A program made the translations under genes and the position numbers. The notes under the pieces were generated by a model. That model saw only the letters and a list, made by a program, of their open reading frames with translations. It was not told the origin of the DNA and made no database searches. DNA of 64,000 nucleotides, from contig JAEUKB010000100.1 of the NCBI GenBank assembly GCA_016794365.1, positions 124,001-188,000 on the forward strand. Direction: 5' to 3'. The stretch's first letter is position 1; each line of letters starts with the position of its first letter. The DNA is from Myxococcales bacterium (GTDB lineage Bacteria > Myxococcota_A > Polyangia > Palsa-1104 > JAEUJZ01). Shown one piece after another: positions 41,801-49,937 of the stretch.

Positions 41801-43344
41801 CCCGCGCCGCACCGAGTGATCTGGGACTGAACCTGCTCTTGTGTGATGCGGATCAGCGGACTCCGACGCTAAGCGAAGACTTACAAGCCGATGCAGCGAC
41901 GGAAACCAAGCGTCCAACGCGCGGGCCCCAGCCGGATCACCTGCGCGATCGCTCGGGCGATCAAAACTCGCTCGAAGCGCAGGGCTGGTCGGTGATCATT
42001 CCCGAAGGCGATGCCGGAAAGCGCCTGCTCGATCTGGCTGCGCCGCTGATTCAGCGAAGGACAGAACAGCAAGGAGCGCCGGTCAAAGTCTACGTTGCAC
42101 CCGCGAAGGCCGATCAAGCCGATGCGATGTCGTGGCGCAAGCGCAACTATGCCGACGGAAGCACGACGGAAGATGAGCAGCCGTTTTATCAGCTCATCTT
42201 GGGCAACTTGGATCAGGTCGCGCTCAGCATTCAGCAGGTTCAGAGCGCCAGTGAGCTGGTCGGACGGCTCGCATTCGATCGAGAAGACGACTATCGCGCC
42301 TACATCGACAAGCTGCTGCGCGCCGAGGACGCCAGCCCACCGCAGCAGGCCGGACGCAGCCTGTTTTATACCGTTCACGACGGAACACGCGCGACGCGAG
42401 CAGGCTATGACTCGCTGATTACGCCGGGTGTGTCGCTGGCTCGTCGCAAGGTCATGGAACGAAAGCTGCCCGCGCGCGCGATCATCGATTCGGGCGATCA
42501 AACGATTCCGACGAGAGACGAGCTGCTTCAGCAGATTACCCAAGAGGATCCGACGGTGCTGTTTACGCTCAGCCACGGGGCCGGAACGCCGCGCATCGGC
42601 TGGAAGCCCAAAGAAAGACAGCGACGAGAACAAGGCGCGATGAGCTTTGGCACCGACGGACTGCTGCTCGGATCAGACATTCGTGAGACGGCGTTTTTGC
42701 CCGGTGGCATCTGGTTCATGCTCGCCTGTTATGGTGCGGGAACTCCGTCGCAGAGCGCGTATCGTCACTGGCTGGAAGCGCTGGCGAAAGCTGGACAGTA
42801 TGCCGGTGCGGCCAGTAAAGTGCTCGACGGACTGCCGAAGGATGGCGATCCGCCCTTTGTCGCCGCCCTGCCACAAGCTGCGCTCGCCAATCCGAGCGGT
42901 CCGCTCGCGTTCTTCGGTCACATCGACCTCGCGTGGACGTACAGCTTCCTCGATCTCGACACGGGCAGCGCGGTGCAGCGTCCTGGCAAGTTTGTGCAGA
43001 TCGTCGCGGAGCTGCTCAAAGGAAGTCGCTGCGGGCTCGCGCTTCAGGCCATCAGTCGCGCCTTCGACGAAGTCAACACCGAGCTGACCGCGCTCTACGA
43101 TCGCGAAGCAAGCGGCGACGTTTCCCCCGAGGCACAGCGCGCGCGTCTGGGTCACTTGTGGATGCTGCGTCAGGACTTGGCGGGCTACGTCCTGCTCGGC
43201 GATCCGGCAGCTCGTCTGTCCGTCGCTCCCCGACGCGCGTATCAGGCAAGTCCCAGCGGTTCCACCAGCGGTTCCGCCAGCAATTCGGCCAGCAGCGACG
43301 GAGCCAACCTGGCCAGCGTCCTGGGCTTTGTGCCCAAGTCGTAA
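41797..43344 (+). CDS. Clan-CD (caspase/gingipain-fold) cysteine peptidase
   Basis: The catalytic histidine and cysteine of clan CD are visible as VLFTLSHGAGTP and IWFMLACYGAGTPS, with the family-typical spacing of about 70 residues. A 270-residue N-terminal region, rich in polar residues and helices, precedes the catalytic fold. The C terminus is Ser/Gly-rich (GSTSGSASNSASSDG). It has 515 residues and no signal peptide. Such peptidases often act as regulated cytosolic proteases in bacterial conflict or stress responses, but the target is unknown. It is translationally coupled to the phosphoesterase. Confidence 0.72.
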   Translation: MTRAAPSDLGLNLLLCDADQRTPTLSEDLQADAATETKRPTRGPQPDHLRDRSGDQNSLEAQGWSVIIPEGDAGKRLLDLAAPLIQRRTEQQGAPVKVYVAPAKADQADAMSWRKRNYADGSTTEDEQPFYQLILGNLDQVALSIQQVQSASELVGRLAFDREDDYRAYIDKLLRAEDASPPQQAGRSLFYTVHDGTRATRAGYDSLITPGVSLARRKVMERKLPARAIIDSGDQTIPTRDELLQQITQEDPTVLFTLSHGAGTPRIGWKPKERQRREQGAMSFGTDGLLLGSDIRETAFLPGGIWFMLACYGAGTPSQSAYRHWLEALAKAGQYAGAASKVLDGLPKDGDPPFVAALPQAALANPSGPLAFFGHIDLAWTYSFLDLDTGSAVQRPGKFVQIVAELLKGSRCGLALQAISRAFDEVNTELTALYDREASGDVSPEAQRARLGHLWMLRQDLAGYVLLGDPAARLSVAPRRAYQASPSGSTSGSASNSASSDGANLASVLGFVPKS

Positions 43345-43364
43345 GCCAGGCTGCGTCGTCGCAG

Positions 43365-44447
43365 TTACGCGTTGGCCAGCAAGTAGCGCATCGCGCCTTG
43401 CACCGCACGGCTCGTGATGAGCGACGAAGCCATCCCAAACGCCGGTGTGTTTACGAAGTTCATAAAGCCCACCGCCGTCTTGAGCGGCAGCGCAAAGTGC
43501 TTCGTCGTCGCCTGCTGATATTCCATCAGCAGCGTCGAGTCCGCCCGGTCATGCCGAGAGATCACATCCGCCGCCACACACGCCGAGCGCATCGCATACG
43601 AGATGCCTTCGCCCGTCGCTGCATTGGTCAGTCGCGCCGACTCGCCGATCCAGATCGCACCCGGTGACGTAATCGGGCCCACACCCTCGGTGTAGACAAT
43701 CGGATGACCTTTGTACTTGCCGACCTGCTGCGCGTTCTTGAGCCGGTCTCCGACGTGGGTTGCAATCACATCGTCGAGCAGTCGCTTCGGATCCGCCGGA
43801 TCCTCGGGGTCGTAGCAGATGCCGACGTTGACGCGCGTGTCCGTCTCGGGGAACAGCCAGCCGTACCACGGCTTCACGCGCTTATCGAAGTACATTTCCA
43901 AGATGCCGGGCTGATACGGGACGCCTTCGTACCAAGCCATGATCGCAGCGATCTGACGACGGGGACGCTTGTCGATCGAAAAGCGAGAGTGCGCACCGTC
44001 GGCAAAGATCATCAGATCCGCTTCGACTTCGGTCTTTCCGTCAGAGATTCCGACGATACGCCCCGACGGATTGCGCAGCAGACGCTTGGCATTGAAGCCT
44101 TGGACAAACTTGGCTCCAGCACGCTCGGCGGCAAACGCGATCTCGGCGTCGAACTGTGAGCGCGCGATGATCCACGCTTCCACCTTGTTCGAGCTGAGCA
44201 CCGCCTCATTTCCGCCGGGACCGACGAAGCGCAGGCCGTGAATCTTCTGCGCCATCGGCTCTAGCTTGTCGGCCAGGTCAATTTCTTGAAACAGCTGTAG
44301 ACAGCGCGGACCCAGGCCACTGCCGCAGGTCTTGGGACGAGGAAACTCGTCTCGATCGAGCAGCGTCACTTCATGACCGTGTTGGCGAGCCAGTTGCAGA
44401 GCACAGGTCGAGCCGCCTGGGCCCGCACCGACGATTGCGATCTTCAT
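43365..44447 (-). CDS. Geranylgeranyl-reductase-like FAD oxidoreductase
   Basis: The protein begins MKIAIVGAGPGGSTCALQLA, the FAD motif, followed by PRPKTCGSGLGPRCLQLF, the cysteine-containing P-x(2)-CG motif of the geranylgeranyl reductase family. A second FAD block is GAIWIGESARLTNAATGEGISYAM. These flavoproteins reduce isoprenoid chains or tailor other lipids. It has 360 residues from the ATG at 44447; an upstream ATG at 44480 adds 11 unlike residues. The window also has hpnCD but no isoprenoid cyclase, so the substrate cannot be fixed. Confidence 0.82.
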   Translation of the reverse strand: MKIAIVGAGPGGSTCALQLARQHGHEVTLLDRDEFPRPKTCGSGLGPRCLQLFQEIDLADKLEPMAQKIHGLRFVGPGGNEAVLSSNKVEAWIIARSQFDAEIAFAAERAGAKFVQGFNAKRLLRNPSGRIVGISDGKTEVEADLMIFADGAHSRFSIDKRPRRQIAAIMAWYEGVPYQPGILEMYFDKRVKPWYGWLFPETDTRVNVGICYDPEDPADPKRLLDDVIATHVGDRLKNAQQVGKYKGHPIVYTEGVGPITSPGAIWIGESARLTNAATGEGISYAMRSACVAADVISRHDRADSTLLMEYQQATTKHFALPLKTAVGFMNFVNTPAFGMASSLITSRAVQGAMRYLLANA

Positions 44448-44570
44448 GGGATAAGTTCTCCGGCTAAGTCGGGGCGGCACTCTAGCACAACCCAGCTTGC
44501 CGTTTGGGAAGGCGATGTCCGCACATTGGGTACACCGGACTACCCAGCGCTTGAGCCATCAGCCCACAAC

Positions 44571-44612
44571 AAAGTCCCGACGAAGTCCCGACGAAGTCCC
44601 GATGAAGTCGCG
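44571..44612. repeat. 11-bp tandem repeat, nearly four copies
   Basis: The unit CGAAGTCCCGA recurs from about 44571, with copies at 44581-44591 and 44592-44602 and partial ends either side. It lies between the flavoprotein and the small TPR gene, just beyond the TPR stop codon. It is the first of four different tandem repeats within 1 kb. Confidence 0.65.
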
Positions 44613-44617
44613 CGCCG

Positions 44618-45121
44618 CTACTTGTTCGGACGCTCGCTGTCACGCGGCTGCGGACCGAATGAGCGAGGCCGACGCTCGATCCGAAGCCGCTCACTATAGC
44701 GATGGACCGACGCCAGCTGCTGTCCGGCCCGACACTCGCTGCGCTCTGCCTCGCTGAGCAGCGCCAGCGCATCCTTCATCAGCGCAGCTCGAGCATCGTC
44801 CAAGTGCGAGTCCAAATAGAGCTGCACGCTGTCGATTGCTTCTTTGTATTTCTTCTGCTTATTTTGAATTCGTCCAATATAAACATAAATACGTGGATCG
44901 AGCGATTTCTCGTAGGCCAATTCATAAAACCATAGCGCTTTCTCATTCTGCTTCTTCTTTTCAAATCGCTGCGCTTCTTGCAGCAAGCTTTGGCAAGCTG
45001 TCTGTTTGTCACATGGAATCAACAAAGAAGAAGGATTTTCTGTTTCTGCGCCAACCAGTCCGATGGGAAGAAAGCAACAGAAACCAACGATCCAGACAAT
45101 GAATGTTCGCAGTGCGCTCAT
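44618..45121 (-). CDS. TPR-like exported protein in an AT-leaning pocket
   Basis: The start ATG at 45121 gives a good signal peptide (IVWIVGFCCFLPIGLVGA). Two TPR-like helix pairs follow (NEKALWFYELAYEKS, KKYKEAIDSVQLYLDSH), then a basic tail. The 167-residue protein has lysine- and asparagine-rich codons and visibly lower GC than its neighbours, suggesting foreign origin or relaxed selection. Upstream ATGs would include the octamer repeat tract in the coding frame and are less likely. Confidence 0.6.
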   Translation of the reverse strand: MSALRTFIVWIVGFCCFLPIGLVGAETENPSSLLIPCDKQTACQSLLQEAQRFEKKKQNEKALWFYELAYEKSLDPRIYVYIGRIQNKQKKYKEAIDSVQLYLDSHLDDARAALMKDALALLSEAERSECRAGQQLASVHRYSERLRIERRPRSFGPQPRDSERPNK

Positions 45122-45138
45122 GATGATCTGTCCAAAGC

Positions 45139-45170
45139 CGGTGTCCCGGTGTCCCGGTGTCCCGATGTCC
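45139..45170. repeat. Octamer tract, four copies of CGGTGTCC (last one CGATGTCC)
   Basis: Copies run head to tail at 45139-45146, 45147-45154, 45155-45162 and 45163-45170. The tract ends 18 bp upstream of the TPR gene start (minus strand), so it sits in the promoter/leader of that gene, where gain or loss of a unit would change spacing. Confidence 0.7.
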
Positions 45171-45400
45171 ATGTTGTCCAATCGGCCACAGCCTGTTGCC
45201 CTGACCAATCGCCACTGTCCAACGACCCCACAGCAAAGCAAGTGACATACCAAGTCGCGATGAAGGACAGCGTGCTCGCGTCTGCGACGGAAACACATCA
45301 GGCAAGCACTGGAGCAACCACGCAGCGCGGATCGAGTGCCAGCCCAGACGCAACTGCGCTTGTCAGTGCGACTTTGCGATCACGAGCACTCAGATCGGAC

Positions 45401-45562
45401 CAAGTTGGACTGGATTGGTCACGATTGGACGAAATCTGGGCCATTTTGGTCCAAATTGACGGAATCTGACCAATCTTGGGGTCAGCTTGGGCCAGCTTGG
45501 TCCAAGTTGGACTGGATTGGTCACAATTGGACAGAATCTGGGCCAGCTTGGTCCAAATTGGA
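45401..45562. repeat. 60-bp direct repeat, two copies 102 bp apart
   Basis: The copies are at about 45401-45460 and 45503-45562 and share a CAAGTTGGACTGGATTGG core, differing at only a handful of bases. The whole stretch is built of TTGG and CCAA elements in short sub-repeats, giving many partial inverted pairs. It lies upstream of the histidine kinase and could be a regulatory array or a recombination remnant. Confidence 0.65.
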
Positions 45563-45577
45563 CAGCGATTGAACGAA

Positions 45578-45607
45578 GCTGGGCAAGGCTGGGCAGTGCT
45601 GGGCAGC
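45578..45607. repeat. 10-bp tandem repeat, three copies of GCTGGGCARK
   Basis: Units GCTGGGCAAG, GCTGGGCAGT and GCTGGGCAGC lie head to tail at 45578-45607, 80 bp upstream of the kinase start. Confidence 0.6.
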
Positions 45608-45685
45608 GAGCGGGTCGCGTCTCAAGCGAACGATGTGGCTGACTGGCTTCTACTCGGAAAACAAACGCGCTATGCTGCCGCGCGC

Positions 45686-47032
45686 ATGCAGCCTGCACCT
45701 GGAATCTCAGACGGAACAGCCGGTCGCAGCGACTCGGCAAGCGGAAGCCACGCCCACAGCGGACCGAGCGACGGGAGCCTGTATCCGCACCTCATCTATC
45801 TGGTGAGCGACGACGATCCCCAGGAAGTGACACGGCTGAGCCAGACGCTCGGCGAAAACCCGACGTATCTGGTCAAGAGCTTTCGCAGTCCGAGCCTGGC
45901 GCTGTCGGCGCTGCGTAGTGAGCCCGTTGCACCGCCGCTGATTGTGTGTGAGCAAGCGCTGCGTGAGACGGACGGGATCTCGTTTTTGGCCAAGGTTCGC
46001 AGTCAGTCGCCCGATACGGTGCGCGTGCTGCTGACGAGCCACGCCGACAAACAGACGATGCTGCGCGCGATCAACGAAGGCGGCATTTTTCAGTGCATTG
46101 AAAAGCCGTGGGATCCCGAAAGCCTGCTGCTCACGATTCGCAACGCGATCGAGCGCGGTGACATGGTGGCGCAGCTAAAACGAACGCTGTCGGCGATGCA
46201 GCACAACAACAGCGCGCTGTCACAGGCGCTGCGGCAGATTCACTCGGCGCAAGAGCGACTGCTTGAGAGCGAGCGCATGGCAGCGGTCGGTCGCGTCGCG
46301 TCGGGCATTGCGCACGAGATCGGCAACCAGCTATCGGTGCTGAGCTACGCCGAGATGATCCGCGATCGCTATCCCGACGATCCCGAGGTCAAGCTGTTTA
46401 CCTCTGCGATCCTGACGGCGCGCGCGCGGCTCGGTGGTCTGGTCGGTGAAATTCGTGACTTTTCGCGGGTTCACGGAACGCTGCCGCCGCAGGAAGAGCC
46501 GCTCGCGATTCATCCTCGGCTGTCGCTGTCGCCCGAGCCGGTGGTGCTGTCGATCCAAGAAGCGCTGTCGATTCTGCGCTTCGATCCCGAGTTTCGTCAG
46601 CGCGCGATCGCCAAAGATCTGTCGGATCACGCGGTCGCAAGCCTCAACCGCGACAAGCTGGTGCAGGTGTTTTTGAACCTGCTGCGCAATGCGCTCGATG
46701 CGACCAAGCCCGGCAGCAGCATCAGCGTCCGTGTGCTGTCCGATCCGCTGCCACAGTCCAACGAACACCACAGGCCCGCCATGGTTCGCGTGCAGATCGA
46801 CGACTACGGCGACGGCATTCCCAGCGAGATCATGCCTCGTATCTTTGAACCGTTTTTCACCACCAAAGGCGATCGCGGCACCGGGCTTGGCCTGGGCATC
46901 TGTCGAAGCATCGTCGGTCAGCACGGCGGTCAGCTGCTACTAGAGTCGCCGCTTCCCGCCGACGCAGCACGTCCCGCATCCGTTCAGTCGGCAGGTACGC
47001 GCGTCACCGTTGTTCTACCGAGGGTGGCCTGA
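45686..47032 (+). CDS. Histidine kinase with atypical N-terminal receiver domain
   Basis: Residues 36-160 form a receiver domain with the acidic pocket SDDDP, Thr117 and Lys140, but the phospho-acceptor position (VCEQALRETDG) holds Glu89 instead of aspartate. A linker helix leads to a complete kinase: H box GIAHEIGNQL with His210, N box NLLRNALDAT, G1 DYGDGIP, F box FEPFFTTK and G2 GTGLGLGIC. The start follows the repeat region; ATG 45686 gives a short disordered leader. It overlaps the next gene by 1 bp (TGATG). The N-terminal module may sense state rather than receive phosphate. Confidence 0.85.
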   Translation: MQPAPGISDGTAGRSDSASGSHAHSGPSDGSLYPHLIYLVSDDDPQEVTRLSQTLGENPTYLVKSFRSPSLALSALRSEPVAPPLIVCEQALRETDGISFLAKVRSQSPDTVRVLLTSHADKQTMLRAINEGGIFQCIEKPWDPESLLLTIRNAIERGDMVAQLKRTLSAMQHNNSALSQALRQIHSAQERLLESERMAAVGRVASGIAHEIGNQLSVLSYAEMIRDRYPDDPEVKLFTSAILTARARLGGLVGEIRDFSRVHGTLPPQEEPLAIHPRLSLSPEPVVLSIQEALSILRFDPEFRQRAIAKDLSDHAVASLNRDKLVQVFLNLLRNALDATKPGSSISVRVLSDPLPQSNEHHRPAMVRVQIDDYGDGIPSEIMPRIFEPFFTTKGDRGTGLGLGICRSIVGQHGGQLLLESPLPADAARPASVQSAGTRVTVVLPRVA

Positions 47033-48591
47033 TGCAGATCGAGCCGCTGATTGCGTGGCTTTCGGAACACCTGCTACAGAGCTGCTCGTTGGCGCAGCTA
47101 GGGATCGTCTGTGCGGGGCTGGATCTGACGCTGTGGCAGATTGCTCCGGCGCAGCTGGATCCGCATGAGCGCGTCGAGCTGCTGCTGGAGCATCTGATCG
47201 AGCACAAGCTGATGACCGAGCTGGCAAAAGGCATCTTGCGCGACGAGACAGTGTCGGAAAAAGCGCAAAAGCTGGGACTGGAAGCGCTGATTCCGCCGCA
47301 CAGTCAGCCCGCGCTGTCGAGCCCGCAGCCGGACCGCAGTGCGACGCAGGCCAAGCTGCCCAGCGATGAGCCGACGATTTCCGCCCTGCTTGCTGCGTTC
47401 GATCAGCGCATCGCGGCAGACGATCCGCTGCTGGCGTATGAAATCGTAAGCGAGCAACTCGGAGGCTTTGCGCACCTGGGCTGTCGGCTGGGACGCTCTC
47501 GGCTGCTGCTGGAGCTGATTCGGCGACTGTATCCGCTGGCTGCACCGCTGTCGGCGGCCGATCCGGCCTGGCAAGCGCGCTACGCACAGCTGCTGTGGTG
47601 GGAAACGGAGGCGCTGCGGATGACGGGACAGCTCGATGCTGCGCTCGTCACGACGGAGCGAAAGTGGCCGTTTCATCAAGAGATGCTTCCGGGGCTGTGG
47701 CTGCGACAAGCGCAGATTCATCGACTGGCCGGTCGTCTCAAGCAGGCTTCGTCGCTGGCTCACAAAGCGCAAGCGCTGTCACCGGATCTGTCGCAGCAAG
47801 CGGCGGCAGCGACGGAACAAGCGATGCTCTCGCTGCTACAAGGGGATGCGTCGCTGTGTCTTCTGCATCTCCAGCGATCGCGGACGCTGCTGCGTGAAGC
47901 CGGTCAGACGGTGGATCCCTGGCCGCTGCGTCTGAGCCTGCTGCTGGCGACCCGTGCGCTGCGCATGCAAGATGTGACCGAGGCTCGCAAGTGGCTGGCA
48001 AGCTGTGCAGCCCGCGCCGAGCAGCTTCACGATACGCTCGCCGAAGCCGAGACGGCAGTGCTGCTGGCGGATGCGCTGCGTCGCGATGGAGAACACGAAG
48101 CCGCTGCGCAAGCGATTGCCAAAGCGATGCAGTTTGCCAATCACAGCGGAGCCGCTGAAGTCCTGGTCGCAGCCGGTCGCGAACAAGCCCGACTGCACAT
48201 GGATCTCACAAACTATGAAGCGGCGGCGGCGGCGCTCGGAACGGCGCTGGCACTGTCGGAAGAACTGTCGCTCGCCTGTTATCGAATCGATCTGCTCAAC
48301 CTGCGTGGTCAGCTTCAGCTGCGACGAAGCAATCCCCAAGCCGCAGAGCGAGATGCGCGCGATGCGCTGGCCTACGCAATGGCCAAAGAGTGCGGATATC
48401 AGTGGGGCGAAGCCGACAGCCTGCATCTGTTGGCGGTGACGCTTCTGTCGAATCGACCGCGCGTACAGAGCCTGCGTCACAATGAAGCCATCACGCACCT
48501 GAGCGACGAGCTAGAGCTACGCGATCGAATGCAAGATCCGACGGCTCCCGAGGTGCGCTGGCTGATTCGCCGACTGCGAACGGTTGCGTAA
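47032..48591 (+). CDS. TPR-type protein with N-terminal helical domain, coupled to the kinase
   Basis: The first 80 residues are an all-helical domain (LIAWLSEHLLQSCSLAQLGIVCAGL...ERVELLLEHLIEHKLMTELAKGI) that resembles effector-associated (EAD/death-like) domains in layout. The rest of the 519 residues are TPR-like helical pairs (LEHRLK, KQASSLAHKAQALS, AEAETAVLLADALRRDG, EAAAQAIAKAMQFAN). No enzymatic motif is seen. It starts inside the kinase stop and so is translationally coupled; it is probably a partner or target of that kinase. I do not recognise a named family. Confidence 0.7.
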   Translation: MQIEPLIAWLSEHLLQSCSLAQLGIVCAGLDLTLWQIAPAQLDPHERVELLLEHLIEHKLMTELAKGILRDETVSEKAQKLGLEALIPPHSQPALSSPQPDRSATQAKLPSDEPTISALLAAFDQRIAADDPLLAYEIVSEQLGGFAHLGCRLGRSRLLLELIRRLYPLAAPLSAADPAWQARYAQLLWWETEALRMTGQLDAALVTTERKWPFHQEMLPGLWLRQAQIHRLAGRLKQASSLAHKAQALSPDLSQQAAAATEQAMLSLLQGDASLCLLHLQRSRTLLREAGQTVDPWPLRLSLLLATRALRMQDVTEARKWLASCAARAEQLHDTLAEAETAVLLADALRRDGEHEAAAQAIAKAMQFANHSGAAEVLVAAGREQARLHMDLTNYEAAAAALGTALALSEELSLACYRIDLLNLRGQLQLRRSNPQAAERDARDALAYAMAKECGYQWGEADSLHLLAVTLLSNRPRVQSLRHNEAITHLSDELELRDRMQDPTAPEVRWLIRRLRTVA

Positions 48592-48646
48592 GATCATCGC
48601 TGTTGCACTGCGCCGGACGCGAATCCGGCCTTCTTCGAGGAATCTG

Positions 48647-49078
48647 ATGACCAAGCATGCGCTGCTTTTTGTGGGCCTGTCGCTTCTGGCGGGCTGTAAC
48701 AAGACCACGACGGAAGCTCACTCTGCACCGGCCACGCTGCCGGCCCAGGAAGAAAACCTGAGCACAGACAAAGCCAAAGCGCTGCTTTCACCCGACGCGA
48801 GCGGTCAGCTTCAGGTCCAGCTCATCGACGTACGAACCCAGTCCGAGCGTGAGCGCGGCTTTATCGCGGGCTCGAAGCACATTCCGATCGGTGAAATCGA
48901 AGCGCGGATGGGCGAAATCGACAAGAGCAAGACCGTGGTGCTGTACTGCGCAGCGGGCGGACGCAGCCATCAAGCGCTGGAGATCCTAAAAGCCGCTGGC
49001 TATCGCGATGTTCGTCACATTGCCGATGGAATTTCAGGCTGGAAAGCCGCCGGGCTGCCGATCGCAACCGCGCAGTAG
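48647..49078 (+). CDS. Rhodanese-domain lipoprotein
   Basis: The lipobox is LLAGC with Cys17. The rhodanese fold is intact: IDVRTQSERERGFIAGSKHIPIGEI, active-site Cys101 in VLYCAAGGRS, and the C-terminal ISGWKAAGLP. Such proteins move sulfane sulfur and, when anchored outside, may handle sulfide or cyanide products. The start has GAGGAA before it. An SQR-like gene elsewhere in the window is a possible partner in sulfur handling, but they are not linked in one operon. Confidence 0.82.
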   Translation: MTKHALLFVGLSLLAGCNKTTTEAHSAPATLPAQEENLSTDKAKALLSPDASGQLQVQLIDVRTQSERERGFIAGSKHIPIGEIEARMGEIDKSKTVVLYCAAGGRSHQALEILKAAGYRDVRHIADGISGWKAAGLPIATAQ

Positions 49079-49143
49079 CAGATAGTCTCCGTCGCTGGAC
49101 AGCAGGTGACGACGCGGCCTGCGCTGGTTTACGATAAAAAGTC

Positions 49144-49884
49144 ATGGGCCGTACGTTCGCGATCGGAGACATCCACGGTGAGCTTGCTCATCTTGAGCGC
49201 CTTCTGACACGGCTACCAACGCTGCACAGCGACGATACGCTCGTCTTTTTGGGCGACTATTTGGATCGCGGTCCCGATTCCAAGCGCGTCATCGAGCGAG
49301 TCTCGACGCTGCATCAGCATGTGCCAGCCAAAGTGGTGACGCTGTCGGGAAATCATGAAGAAGCGTGGCTGCGATCGCTCAAGCATCCCGAGCCGGGCTT
49401 TTTGCTGCGTCCCGAAAATGGCTGCTTTCAAGCGCTGCACTCGCTGACGGACTGCACGGGCGTTGACGATCTGGAACAAGCCGCGATGCTGCTTCAGCCC
49501 ACCAAGTGGTTTCCGACGTGGATTCATGACTGGATGGAAGCGCTGCCGCTCTATTACGAAGACGAGCACGCGATCTATGTTCACGCTGGGCTCGACGGAG
49601 AAGGCGAAGTCTGGCTGCATCCGAGAGACGGACGAAAGCGCAACCTGTTGTGGTGTCGCGAGCCTGACTTTTACCGAGGCTACAAAGGCAAGCGCTTGTG
49701 CTTCGGTCACACGCTCACCAAAGAGCTTCCCATCGATCACTTGAGCTGGTTTGGCAAAATCCTCGACGATCCGAGCGATGTCTGGCTGCGCGGCGATCTG
49801 ATCGGACTCGACACCGCGTGCGGCAAAGGCGGCTATCTGTCGGCGATCGAGCTTCCTTCCGGCAAGATCTACGACAGTCGCTAG
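49144..49884 (+). CDS. PPP-type metallophosphatase (protein phosphatase or Ap4A hydrolase)
   Basis: The PPP signature motifs are present in order: GDIHGELAHLERLL, GDYLDRGPDSKRVI, SGNHEEAWLRS, HAGLDGEG and FGHTLTK. It has 246 residues, the size of small bacterial PPP phosphatases and of symmetrical Ap4A hydrolases; the motifs do not separate these. With a Ser/Thr kinase and a HIT hydrolase in the same region of the genome, either a protein-phosphatase or dinucleotide role is reasonable. Confidence 0.85.
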   Translation: MGRTFAIGDIHGELAHLERLLTRLPTLHSDDTLVFLGDYLDRGPDSKRVIERVSTLHQHVPAKVVTLSGNHEEAWLRSLKHPEPGFLLRPENGCFQALHSLTDCTGVDDLEQAAMLLQPTKWFPTWIHDWMEALPLYYEDEHAIYVHAGLDGEGEVWLHPRDGRKRNLLWCREPDFYRGYKGKRLCFGHTLTKELPIDHLSWFGKILDDPSDVWLRGDLIGLDTACGKGGYLSAIELPSGKIYDSR

Positions 49885-49937
49885 CGCTTTCTAATCATCG
49901 CTGTCCAGACTGCTCGTCGCTGCGTGCGATGGCGTGC

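Larger units (their letters stand above)
45122..45685. other. Repeat-rich intergenic region before the histidine kinase
   Basis: This 564-bp region holds an octamer tract, a 60-bp direct repeat and a 10-bp tandem repeat (listed separately), and little else that can be coding. An open frame runs rightward through it into the kinase, but its N-terminal 70 codons would be repeat-encoded, so I treat it as upstream sequence. The promoter of the kinase and, on the other strand, of the TPR gene should lie here. Confidence 0.6.

Noticed and set aside
45476..45685. Extension of the histidine kinase upstream through the repeat region
   Set aside because: The extra 70 codons would be made of TTGG/CCAA repeats (peptide WASLVQVG-type repeats), not a plausible domain; the receiver domain begins after 45686.
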